Positions 17,120 through 22,922 of a stretch of 30,866 nt of DNA are shown here, one piece after another. Both the position numbers and the translations under genes were made by a program. The stretch is from CAZRUA01 sp964603125 (GTDB lineage: Bacteria > Bacteroidota > Bacteroidia > B-17B0 > Aurantibacillaceae), in contig CAZRUA010000034.1 of assembly GCA_964603125.1 (NCBI GenBank), forward strand, positions 1-30,866, given 5' to 3'. Numbering within the stretch: the stretch's first letter is position 1; each line of letters opens with the position of its first letter. The notes under the pieces were generated by a model that saw only the letters and a list, made by a program, of their open reading frames with translations, ran no database searches and was not told the origin of the DNA.

Positions 17120-17521
17120 TTATTTAAAACTCAATAACCATTCAATAGCATCTTCTCTTTTATTAAAAAATTTAGTGGGTATTTTAGGTTTATCTATTTT
17201 GATGAAAAAGGAAGCCAATAAGCGTTGTGCTAGGGAATGAACAATAAAGGCTTCGGCAATTAAGTAATTTATATGGGCTGAATTAGCCATAAATTTGCGG
17301 GCTTCGGCAGTTATATTGGTGTGTGGAGCAACGGTGTTTAATATTAATTTTTTCTCATCTTTCGACCAATCAATAATACAAACTAGGTTCTCTTCAAGAT
17401 GTTCCACTTCGTAAGTAAAATTATCTGCACACACTGCTTCAATTATTCCATTTGAATGGAGTAAGAATTGAGTGTGTCCCAAATCTTGTTCTTTTAATAT
17501 TTCTTCAGTTACTAAATCCAT
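17120..17521 (-). CDS. STAS/SpoIIAA-like protein
   Basis: 133 residues. The order of elements (NGIIEAVCADNF, VCIIDWSKDEKKLILNTVAPHTNITAEARKFM, INYLIAEAFIVHSLAQRLLASFF, KIPTKFFNKREDAIEWLLSF) fits the STAS/SpoIIAA-like family of Bacteroidota, close to DUF7793. In that family a short beta sheet is followed by a helix containing aIV.S..qRl..nff, then P...F....A..WL. It is cytoplasmic. Function is unknown; there is no phosphorylatable Ser at the usual anti-sigma-antagonist position that I can point to with confidence. Confidence 0.6.
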   Translation of the reverse strand: MDLVTEEILKEQDLGHTQFLLHSNGIIEAVCADNFTYEVEHLEENLVCIIDWSKDEKKLILNTVAPHTNITAEARKFMANSAHINYLIAEAFIVHSLAQRLLASFFIKIDKPKIPTKFFNKREDAIEWLLSFK

Positions 17522-17568
17522 TTAGATAGCTTAAAACAAATTTAATTAAAAATCTAAATGACACAAGT

Positions 17569-17988
17569 TTATTTTTTAAGCTCGGCTTTTATTGCTGTAG
17601 TTAGAACTTCAATATTAATATCTTTTAAGGATTTAAACTTGATGCAATACCCGCTAATACTGGCTTTTCCTAAGGTTTTTCCGTAAGTTTGAGCTAAGTA
17701 AGTTTTATCCTCAATACCCATTATGTAAACAGAAATCCCTGTTGTATTTGCGCTTAATCCAATTTTATAAAACTCTTTGGTTCTTCCATCGGCATATTTT
17801 AAGTTATGTACACCATATCCAATATTAGGATTAGAAACTATTTTACCTTTTTCATCTTTACCATCTAAAAACCATAATTTGCTTTTGGGTGCTAGTTTCA
17901 AAACAAGTTTGTGCAAAAATTGTAAGTCGTTTTGCTTTTGTTCGGCAAGACTTGCTATGTATTCTTTAATTTGGGTTTGTATAGTCAT
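17569..17988 (-). CDS. DUF1801 domain-containing protein
   Basis: 139 residues of the YdhG/DUF1801 type: IKEYIASLAEQKQNDLQFLHKLVLKL at the N-terminus, the aromatic-rich NIGYGVHNLKYADGRTKEFY segment, ISVYIMGIE, and a C-terminal CIKFKSLKDINIEVLTTAIK. The fold is small and cytoplasmic. The biochemical role is not established. It frequently accompanies ArsR/AHSA1 pairs, as here, 27 bp downstream of the SRPBCC gene on the same strand. Confidence 0.85.
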   Translation of the reverse strand: MTIQTQIKEYIASLAEQKQNDLQFLHKLVLKLAPKSKLWFLDGKDEKGKIVSNPNIGYGVHNLKYADGRTKEFYKIGLSANTTGISVYIMGIEDKTYLAQTYGKTLGKASISGYCIKFKSLKDINIEVLTTAIKAELKK

Positions 17989-18015
17989 TTAAATTTAGGA
18001 TAGTAGTGTTTTATT

Positions 18016-18510
18016 TTACTTTGATAAATTTAGAAGTAATTTATCTAGGTTGTTTAATGATGATGTAAAACCAAGTTTGAATCCTTCCATTAAGCTTTCC
18101 ATACGCTCAAACGATTCGTTAAATATTGTGATGTTTACTTTGGTAATTTTATTTTCTTCGCTAAAATTATAATCCCATTCTGACCCTGGTAACTCAGGGT
18201 TTTCATCTTTATCGGCAAAGGCATTATATAATTTAAAGTTAGTTTTGGGGCTAATAGAAGTGTATTCTTGAATCGCCCAACGCTCAATTCCTTCGGGACT
18301 TATCATGGCATAAAATCTTTTTCCACCAACTTCAAAATTCATGTATTTTGTTTTTGCAATAAAAGGTGCAGGCGCTGTCCATTGATCTAGTATTTCGGCT
18401 GTGGTAAAGGCATCCCAAACTAATGAAAGTTCAGCGTCAAATTCTCTGGTTATATAAACCATTTTGGCTGCCTTATCAACGGTGAATTCGAATTGTAGAT
18501 TAGTGTTCAT
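18016..18510 (-). CDS. SRPBCC (AHSA1-like) protein
   Basis: 164 residues of the START/Bet v1-like helix-grip fold: ITREFDAELSLVWDAFTTAEILDQW is the classic N-terminal motif, then GGKRFYAMISPEG, NITIFNESFERMESLMEGFKLGF and the C-terminal helix NLDKLLLNL. These proteins bind hydrophobic ligands. The gene overlaps the ArsR gene by 11 bp (18500-18510), so the two are translationally coupled. In this arrangement the SRPBCC protein is commonly the co-regulated partner of the ArsR-type repressor. Confidence 0.9.
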   Translation of the reverse strand: MNTNLQFEFTVDKAAKMVYITREFDAELSLVWDAFTTAEILDQWTAPAPFIAKTKYMNFEVGGKRFYAMISPEGIERWAIQEYTSISPKTNFKLYNAFADKDENPELPGSEWDYNFSEENKITKVNITIFNESFERMESLMEGFKLGFTSSLNNLDKLLLNLSK

Positions 18511-18826
18511 TTTTTTTATTTTTTAGAGTTAATAATACTTTGTCGAGTTGATTAAATTGTGTCTCCCAGTTTTTTCTGAATTGCGCTAACCAAACATCAA
18601 ATTCTTGCATTTTTTTTGGATTGAAATGATAATAGATTTCTCGACCCGATTGTTTAGGGTGAATCAAATCACATTCGCTCAGTACTTTTATGTGTTTTGA
18701 AACGGCTTGTCGGCTCATATCAAACTTTTGGGCCATGGCATTGGGCGTTAATGCTTGAACGGCTATTAGTGTTAAAATTGACCTACGTGTAGGATCAGCT
18801 ATGGCTTGAAATATATCAGGTTTCAT
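18500..18826 (-). CDS. ArsR-family transcriptional regulator
   Basis: 108-residue winged-helix repressor: IFQAIADPTRRSILTLI, MAQKFDMSRQAVSKHIKVLSECDLI for the recognition helix, and GREIYYHFNPKKMQEFDVWL for the wing and dimer helix. No metal-binding CxC motif is present, so it belongs to the metal-independent group found with AHSA1 proteins. I take the ATG at 18824-18826 as the start. A longer frame reaches 18874, but that ATG lies between the -33 and -7 boxes of the promoter. The gene is probably autoregulated through two operator copies at 18845-18886 and leads the SRPBCC/DUF1801 operon. Confidence 0.92.
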   Translation of the reverse strand: MKPDIFQAIADPTRRSILTLIAVQALTPNAMAQKFDMSRQAVSKHIKVLSECDLIHPKQSGREIYYHFNPKKMQEFDVWLAQFRKNWETQFNQLDKVLLTLKNKKNEH

Positions 18827-18844
18827 GTTAAAAGATTTAAAAGC

Positions 18845-18891
18845 GCAACTTATAAGTTGCAAATATAAGTGCAACTTTTGAGTTGCGCAAA
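18845..18891 (-). promoter_or_regulatory. ArsR promoter with two palindromic operator copies
   Basis: On the minus strand the promoter is TTTG (18888-18891), 20 bp, TATATTTG (18860-18867), a full consensus match. Operator 1, GCAACTTATAAGTTGC (18845-18860), is a perfect 16-bp palindrome covering the predicted transcription start. Operator 2, GCAACTTTTGAGTTGC (18871-18886), shares the same GCAACT-N4-AGTTGC arms and fills the promoter spacer. The copies are 26 bp apart. The predicted leader is about 30 nt. Confidence 0.8.
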
Positions 18892-18985
18892 TTTATTTTT
18901 GTTTAATGTTGTAAGTAAGTTGAAAGGGAGAATTTTGTGGTTTTAGCCGAGAGTTATTGTTAAAAATATGTTAAAAATGTTAAAA

Positions 18986-19195
18986 GAGCGGCGAGATATG
19001 TTAATGCAGTAGCAAGAAATACTTTTGCAGCGGTGAGTTATAAAGTTACAGCGGCAAGAACTATTTTTGCAGCGACCAGTTTTATAGTTGCAGCGGCAAG
19101 AAATGCTTTTGCAGTAACGAGTTATAAAGTTGCAGTAGCAAGAACTACTTTTGCAGCGATGAGTTTTATTTTGTAAGCGGCGAGAACTACTTTGG
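18986..19195. repeat. Ten tandem 21-bp repeats, alternating in two types
   Basis: Ten units of exactly 21 bp follow one another without an indel from 18986 to 19195. From 19007 odd units resemble CAGCGGCAAGAACTACTTTTG and even units CAGCGGTGAGTTATAAAGTTG, giving a 42-bp higher-order period. One plus-strand frame is open through most of the array (pattern AAARTxF AAxSYKV) to a TAA at 19174-19176, but it has no start codon. The array sits in the ~480-bp gene-free stretch between the ArsR gene and the end of the second integron cassette. Function unknown. Confidence 0.85.
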
Positions 19196-19197
19196 GT

Positions 19198-19249
19198 CTA
19201 TTCAATAAACTGTGTGGGAGTATTCAAGAGACTATTTAATAAACTGTGT
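19198..19249. repeat. Two direct copies of an 18-bp sequence, 34-bp period
   Basis: CTATTCAATAAACTGTGT (19198-19215) and CTATTTAATAAACTGTGT (19232-19249) differ at one base. Both are followed by a similar AGTATT segment. They lie exactly where the half attC-like site ends, so they may be leftover insertion-sequence ends; the element cannot be named from this. Confidence 0.5.
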
Positions 19250-19264
19250 CAATTAGTATTGAGT

Positions 19265-19303
19265 CTTTCGTAGAGCGGCGTCTTTGCAAAAGCTGTGTTA
19301 TAA
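19265..19303 (-). other. Truncated attC-like site (one half) after the second cassette
   Basis: Read on the minus strand, TTATAAC (19297-19303) begins 6 bp after the stop of the cassette gene. It is followed by ACAGCTTTTGCAAAGACGCC, which parallels CATAACAGACGTTTGGCAAA at the same place in the complete site at 20320-20451. The matching right half with a GTTATxx core was not found; the sequence runs into the 34-bp repeats instead. Confidence 0.4.
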
Positions 19304-19309
19304 GCAGTG

Positions 19310-20308
19310 TCATTCATATGTCCCGATGCTTCTTAATATTGAATATTTATTTGTCTCAGTGAAGATATTTATTGTGCGAGGGGGATCTACACCATTGAAA
19401 TAAATAAGTTTATAAGGATTCGATAATTTATTAAGGTCCACCCTATATTTTGCGCCAACTGAGTTGTGGAAGACAGGCGTGGCGGAATTAAGAAGGAATG
19501 ATTTGAAGCCCAATTTTTGAGCCATTTTTAAGTGCTCCAAATACCGCTTGTAGAGTTTTTTTGATAGCAAGGATGTTTTTTTAAACTTCATTGAATTGCC
19601 TGATGGAAAGTAATACAGTCCTGGTAAATAATGATTGGTATTTGCCGGAGTCACTGAGTCCGCAATGTTATATGAGTTCGCTCGTTCTAGCCAATTTAGA
19701 AACAAACAGGTATCACCAATATTACATTTATTAAAGTTCATTTGATCGCCTTCAACTATCTCTTCAGGCACAAGAATGCTGACATCAGGAAAATTAAAGT
19801 CTATGAGGCATATCATATGTTGTTGGGTTGATAATGCATTCATCCAATCTTTTTGAACTAAGGTCCCCTGATAGAATTTCCCTCCGAAATGATATGAATA
19901 GGTAACAGACCATTTGCTAACTTCTATTATGTTGGCAGCAGCAACCACAATTGTATCGGTGTAATAAAAAGCTGGATTGTCAATTTTTAAGAAACTATCA
20001 CCTGTAATTGTGTCTCCGACATATACTACATACTTCTGGCCTAGTTTAAATCTTCCATTTCTGTCATCATAACCTATATGTTTTAATCCGTTGACAGAGT
20101 AGAAATAGTTTGAGGATCCTTCTCTGGCGAAGCCTCTATATACATAAGAAATTTCTCCAAGATCTTCTAAATCCTTATTTTTAAGTAGAGTGTCATTTCG
20201 ACCTTCTTTTACTAAATCAATACTAGAAATACTATATGGTAACAAATTACAAAGTGTGCTTAAATAAGTCAGCATTACGACAATCTGAATTGATGCTAAT
20301 GTTCTCAT
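19310..20308 (-). CDS. Cassette-borne secreted or membrane-anchored protein of unknown function
   Basis: 332 residues from the ATG at 20306-20308. An upstream in-frame ATG exists (20363-20365), but the extra 19 codons lie inside the attC-like site, and the chosen start places a hydrophobic signal/anchor (ASIQIVVMLTYLSTLCNLLP) at the N-terminus. The rest is predicted to be mostly beta, with YVVYVGDTITGDSFLKID and CLIDFNFPDVSILVPEEI, and a Lys-rich helical region near KKLYKRYLEHLKMAQKLGF. I recognise no family. The start is 12 bp past one core site and the stop is 6 bp before another, the tight packing expected for an integron gene cassette. Confidence 0.65.
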   Translation of the reverse strand: MRTLASIQIVVMLTYLSTLCNLLPYSISSIDLVKEGRNDTLLKNKDLEDLGEISYVYRGFAREGSSNYFYSVNGLKHIGYDDRNGRFKLGQKYVVYVGDTITGDSFLKIDNPAFYYTDTIVVAAANIIEVSKWSVTYSYHFGGKFYQGTLVQKDWMNALSTQQHMICLIDFNFPDVSILVPEEIVEGDQMNFNKCNIGDTCLFLNWLERANSYNIADSVTPANTNHYLPGLYYFPSGNSMKFKKTSLLSKKLYKRYLEHLKMAQKLGFKSFLLNSATPVFHNSVGAKYRVDLNKLSNPYKLIYFNGVDPPRTINIFTETNKYSILRSIGTYE

Positions 20309-20319
20309 TTTAAAATTGC

Positions 20320-20451
20320 TTATAACGTTTTGGCGCTTGGCGAAGAAGCGAATTTTGAAGCACAAAATTGTCTTCGAGCGCCAAACTTGATATGAAGTAC
20401 AAAGCTTCGTTTAAGCACTGAACCCGCTTTTTTGCCAAACGTCTGTTATGT
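20320..20451 (-). other. Putative attC recombination site
   Basis: About 132 bp with imperfect dyad symmetry. ATAAC (20322-20326) pairs with GTTAT (20445-20449), and GTTTTGGC (20327-20334) with GCCAAAC (20434-20440). GAAGAAGCG (20342-20350) pairs with CGCTTTTTT (20425-20433), and TGAAGC (20355-20360) with GCTTCG (20404-20409) by wobble at one end. Bulged bases keep the arms imperfect, as in attC sites, and the size is like the long Vibrio VCR-type sites. Inside is a second stem (TTGGCGCT/AGCGCCAA arms near 20331-20338 and 20377-20384). It lies exactly between two unrelated genes in the same orientation. Core sequences deviate from GTTRRRY at the middle purines. Confidence 0.6.
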
Positions 20452-20461
20452 GTTCGTGCTT

Positions 20462-20884
20462 TCATTTTTTAGTCTTCTGCTTTTTCTCTTTTGTCCTGTA
20501 TAAAACTGCATAATGTCCAGTTGCAACAATTCCAACTTTATACTTTAACGCTGTCCCGTCTTGCAAGGTAATTTGCAAAACACTTTTGTCATTTACAGAG
20601 TATTTATATTTCCCAACTATGCTATCTGTCTTTTGCTGAAAGGAATATTTAACTATTGTCAAAACGCTGTCTCTGAATGTCCAAATTGTCACATCTTTAT
20701 TAATTGAGTCTCTTGAATAAATTAGTTTTGCTAATGGGATTTCCTTGTACGATTTTAAGGTCAAGCCTGAGATGTCAGATGTAGAAGTCCAGGTTGAACT
20801 GTTCAGGTCGTCAAAAAACATTGACTGTCCAAAACAAGTCAGTGTCGATATTATAAGCAATATTGTCAAGAAAGTATTTTTCAT
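20462..20884 (-). CDS. Cassette-borne small secreted protein of unknown function
   Basis: 140 residues from the ATG at 20882-20884. Upstream in-frame ATG 20906-20908 overlaps the GTTATGC core site and adds only RHAKKPT-like codons before the signal peptide, so the shorter start is preferred. The signal peptide NTFLTILLIISTLTCFGQ predicts export to the periplasm. The mature part looks like a small beta-barrel (lipocalin-like META/'DUF' size: SSTWTSTSDISGLTLKSY, DVTIWTFRDSVLTIVKY, SIVGKYKYSVNDKSVLQI), but no family is assigned. It is bounded by a core site 20 bp before its ATG and an attC-like site 10 bp after its stop. Confidence 0.65.
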   Translation of the reverse strand: MKNTFLTILLIISTLTCFGQSMFFDDLNSSTWTSTSDISGLTLKSYKEIPLAKLIYSRDSINKDVTIWTFRDSVLTIVKYSFQQKTDSIVGKYKYSVNDKSVLQITLQDGTALKYKVGIVATGHYAVLYRTKEKKQKTKK

Positions 20885-20904
20885 TGTCGGTTTTTTAGCA
20901 TGAC

Positions 20905-20911
20905 GCATAAC
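20905..20911 (-). other. Putative integron core site (attI or attC right end)
   Basis: Reads GTTATGC on the minus strand, one base from the GTTRRRY core. It lies directly ahead of the first cassette gene and downstream of the recombinase fragment and the candidate promoter, where the attI x cassette junction is expected. A long palindromic partner, as in the second site, is not seen upstream, which fits attI better than attC. Confidence 0.45.
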
Positions 20912-20984
20912 TTGTTTATACCCTTAATTTATTCGACTTATACAACCATTATGGGGTAGCTAAGTCTGTAAAATAAAGACTATT

Positions 20985-21015
20985 CAAATATAAGTTTTTT
21001 TCATAAATCATCAAA
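20985..21015 (-). promoter_or_regulatory. Candidate cassette promoter (Pc)
   Basis: Minus-strand TTTG (21012-21015), 19 bp, TATATTTG (20985-20992): a full match to the Bacteroidota promoter consensus. The -33 box lies inside the 3' end of the recombinase fragment, and transcription would start near 20979, then read through the core site into the first cassette. This is the position a cassette promoter needs when the recombinase and cassettes share one orientation. Confidence 0.6.
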
Positions 21016-21175
21016 TGGACTCCTTATTGTTTGTATACTTTTTGTGCTCACATGTGTGTAAATTTCAGTAGTTTTGAACTACTATGCCCAAATAATTCTT
21101 GTATAGATATCAGATCTGTGGCGCCTCAAGTAAATGAGTTGCGTTAACATTTCTTAGCCAATGAAGCGCTTCGAT
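21001..21175 (-). pseudogene. C-terminal fragment of a tyrosine recombinase (integron-integrase-like), frameshifted
   Basis: The minus strand encodes EALHWLRNVNATHLLEA and then, after a one-base shift near 21120-21125, TDLISIQELFGHSSSKTTEI, YTHVSTKSIQTIRSPFDDL and a stop at 21001-21003. This is the catalytic C-terminus of a tyrosine recombinase: HxLR box (here HWLR), GH box (FGHSSS) and the Tyr nucleophile in EIYTHV. The SKTTEIYTHV...SPxDDL ending is characteristic of XerC/IntI-like integrases. The HWLRHS box is damaged to HWLRNV, the frame is broken, and everything upstream of about 21175 (core-binding domain, first catalytic Arg) is missing. It lies in the same direction as the two cassettes. 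A XerC/D-like or mobile-element integrase is the alternative. Confidence 0.8.
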
Positions 21176-21188
21176 TTAATTCAAACAA

Positions 21189-21219
21189 AAACTCCCAAAG
21201 CAGCAAGCCATGGGAGTTT
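21189..21219 (-). terminator. Intrinsic terminator of the XRE-S24 gene
   Basis: AAACTCCCA (21189-21197) and TGGGAGTTT (21211-21219) form a perfect 9-bp stem. On the minus strand it is followed by TTTGTTTG, giving a U-rich tail 30 bp after the stop of the repressor gene. It separates that gene from the recombinase fragment. Confidence 0.8.
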
Positions 21220-21248
21220 CTTATTAAACCAACAAACTATAATTAAAT

Positions 21249-22043
21249 TTACAAAGTCATTTTTAGTTTTCTAATTTTATCTTCCAAATCTTTTAAATCT
21301 TTCAGTAATTCTTCCTTGTTGTTATTTACATCAGGCAATTCGTGGCTAAAGTAGCTTACAAATTTCCATACTTCTTTAACTTGATTTATTTTTATGCTAT
21401 AATCCTTGTATAAAGGATTTAAGGAATGCATAAGCAAAGTTTTATCTTGCTTAATATTGTTGAATACAATTTTAAATACAATCCCATCTTCGGCGGTTAG
21501 TATAACATAGGCATGACCACTTTTTATATCAATCCAATTTTGAACAAACTCAGCAATTACATAGGATTTGTCCTTTATAGGATGCATACTATCTCCATCT
21601 AATTGAAATGTACGGTATTTTCTATCTTTTGATAAAAAGGGTAATTGAAAGGTAGGTAGTTTATTAATAAACTCGGGGTCGTTATAGCCTAATGCGTAAC
21701 CCGCTTTTGCTTTTACTGGCACTAGTTCAATGTTTTCATCATCATTGGAATCAACGGTGGAAGCTAATACACGTATTTTAGAGCCGCTAATATATGAATC
21801 ATGGCCTTTTTCAAGCTCCTGCATTTGCGCGTCGGATAACTTTGAAATGTCTTGTTTTAAAAGCGTATCTACATTAAGATTAAAAAAAGTGGCGATGATT
21901 AAAAGCGTATCAATAGTAGGTTCGGAATGCTCATTTTCATAAGCATTAATTTTTGTACGCGAAATACCGATTTGATCAGCGGCTTCGTCTTGCGTTAAGT
22001 TTTTACGCTTTCTTAAAAATTTAATATTACTACTTAAAAACAT
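21249..22043 (-). CDS. XRE-family repressor with S24 (LexA-like) peptidase domain
   Basis: 264 residues. The N-terminal HTH is at about 4-60 (IKFLRKRKNLTQDEAADQIG, ISRTKINAYENEHSEPTIDT). A linker leads to the S24 domain (about 105-235): a possible self-cleavage site in KAGYALGY (Ala114-Gly115), the nucleophile box LDGDSMHPI with Ser152, and the Lys base in GIVFKIVF at Lys191. The C-terminal helix EELLKDLKDLEDKIRKLKM may be a coiled coil for oligomerisation. Both catalytic residues are present, so stress-triggered self-cleavage is plausible. Such proteins are common solitary chromosomal regulators in Bacteroidota, or cI-like repressors; no phage genes surround it. Its 5' leader contains two long hairpins. 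Confidence 0.88.
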   Translation of the reverse strand: MFLSSNIKFLRKRKNLTQDEAADQIGISRTKINAYENEHSEPTIDTLLIIATFFNLNVDTLLKQDISKLSDAQMQELEKGHDSYISGSKIRVLASTVDSNDDENIELVPVKAKAGYALGYNDPEFINKLPTFQLPFLSKDRKYRTFQLDGDSMHPIKDKSYVIAEFVQNWIDIKSGHAYVILTAEDGIVFKIVFNNIKQDKTLLMHSLNPLYKDYSIKINQVKEVWKFVSYFSHELPDVNNNKEELLKDLKDLEDKIRKLKMTL

Positions 22044-22107
22044 GGTTTAATTTTTTTATTGTATTGAATAGGATATAAATATATAAATACTTTATGGTTA
22101 AATTAGG

Positions 22108-22232
22108 TTGTTGGTGTTTAATAATACCTGTAAGAACAAATACTATTAAAGCACCAACAAGTGGGTTCTCTGCTACCTTGCAACAAAACATAATGTTTTA
22201 ACCAAGGCAAAAAAAGCAAAGTAGGCAGAGAA
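22108..22232. other. Two adjacent long hairpins in the 234-bp gap ahead of the S24 repressor
   Basis: Hairpin 1: TTGTTGGTGTTTAATA (22108-22123) pairs with TATTAAAGCACCAACAA (22144-22160), all but one bulged base, loop 20 nt. Hairpin 2: TTCTCTGCTACCTTGC (22166-22181) pairs with GCAAAGTAGGCAGAGAA (22216-22232), one bulge and one non-Watson-Crick position. Inside it is a small palindrome AAAACATAATGTTTT (22185-22199). They are only 5 bp apart. This may be a structured leader or small RNA, or a terminator plus leader. No known RNA family is recognised. Confidence 0.6.
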
Positions 22233-22277
22233 TATGTTAAAGAACTTTAGTTTGTTGTTGTTGTTCAATTACCAATT

Positions 22278-22739
22278 TTAACAATCAAAATTAAATTTGA
22301 GTTGTTCTTCTCGAGGTATAATTGGCAACATTAAAATAAGTTCTTTGTTGTTTTTGTAAAATTCTAATTGCGGGCGCATGGCATCAAACTTATATTTGTT
22401 TTCCATTTCCTCAAAAAGGTATTTTATCTTTTTTGTGTTGTTACTCCAGTCAATCAGTTTGGTGGTTACATATTTTCCTCCCGGAATAATAAACTCATCA
22501 AAACCTAAGGCTAAATGTTCGTTTTCGTAAGCAGGAACTAAACAAGCTTTGTAATCCACAAAATCATTGTTAAAGCTTATTGCTCCAAAAAATTTACGAC
22601 CTTTTTTATTTACAATTTTGCTTTCTAGTTTTTCAAAAGCAGGATTAACCTCTTCTGGAAATTTAGCTGCATTTACACTCATAGTTAAAATGCTAGCAAA
22701 ATCGATGACATTTGTTTTTAAACTCTTTTTGATTAACAT
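22278..22739 (-). CDS. GyrI-like small-molecule-binding domain protein
   Basis: 153 residues from the ATG at 22737-22739. A frame extends to 22760, but that ATG overlaps the -7 box, so it cannot be the start. The sequence fits the GyrI/AraC effector-binding (SHS2-duplicate) fold: GRKFFGAISFNN, YKACLVPAYENEHLALGFDEFIIPGGKYVTTKL, then KIKYLFEEMENKYKFDAMRPQLEFYKN and LILMLPII. The IPGGKYV and aromatic PxLEFY segments are typical of this domain. No DNA-binding domain is attached, so it is a stand-alone binder of drugs or other hydrophobic ligands, or an enzyme of the cyclopropane-hydrolase type. It lies upstream of the S24 repressor on the same strand. Confidence 0.8.
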   Translation of the reverse strand: MLIKKSLKTNVIDFASILTMSVNAAKFPEEVNPAFEKLESKIVNKKGRKFFGAISFNNDFVDYKACLVPAYENEHLALGFDEFIIPGGKYVTTKLIDWSNNTKKIKYLFEEMENKYKFDAMRPQLEFYKNNKELILMLPIIPREEQLKFNFDC

Positions 22740-22757
22740 AACTACAAAATTATGATG

Positions 22758-22788
22758 CAAATATAATCAAGATTATTATACAATCAAA
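22758..22788 (-). promoter_or_regulatory. Promoter of the GyrI-like gene
   Basis: Minus-strand TTTG (22785-22788), 19 bp, TATATTTG (22758-22765), a full consensus match. It sets the start at 22739 with a leader of about 14 nt. Confidence 0.7.
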
Positions 22789-22892
22789 CGTTTAATTAAA
22801 AAATAATCACTATTTTTTATATCCTGTTGTTTATCAGTGTTATAAAAAATCAAAAGAAATAAACAATTCCCCTTTTAATCGGCTATTTGTGA

Positions 22893-22900
22893 TATTTTTG
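22893..22900 (+). promoter_or_regulatory. Candidate -7 element for trxB
   Basis: TATTTTTG is a full match to TAnnTTTG, 22 bp before the ATG. No clean -33 TTTG is seen at 19-21 bp. Confidence 0.45.
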
Positions 22901-22922
22901 CAACCTAAAATAAAATAGGATT

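Noticed and set aside
18975..19176. The open plus-strand frame through the 21-bp repeats as a protein-coding gene
   Set aside because: It has no ATG, GTG or TTG start after the preceding stop and no ribosome site. The open frame may simply follow from a period that is a multiple of three.
18986..19195. The 21-bp repeats as a CRISPR array
   Set aside because: The units abut with no spacers, they diverge from each other, and no cas genes are nearby.
20306..20365. The longer N-terminus of the second cassette protein from the ATG at 20363-20365
   Set aside because: The extra codons lie in the attC-like palindrome and would place a charged stretch before the signal sequence; the ATG at 20306-20308 suits a cassette gene better.
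21067..21083. AGTAGTT-TTG-AACTACT hairpin as a terminator
   Set aside because: No U-run follows on either strand, and the bases encode the conserved SSSKTT segment of the recombinase fragment.
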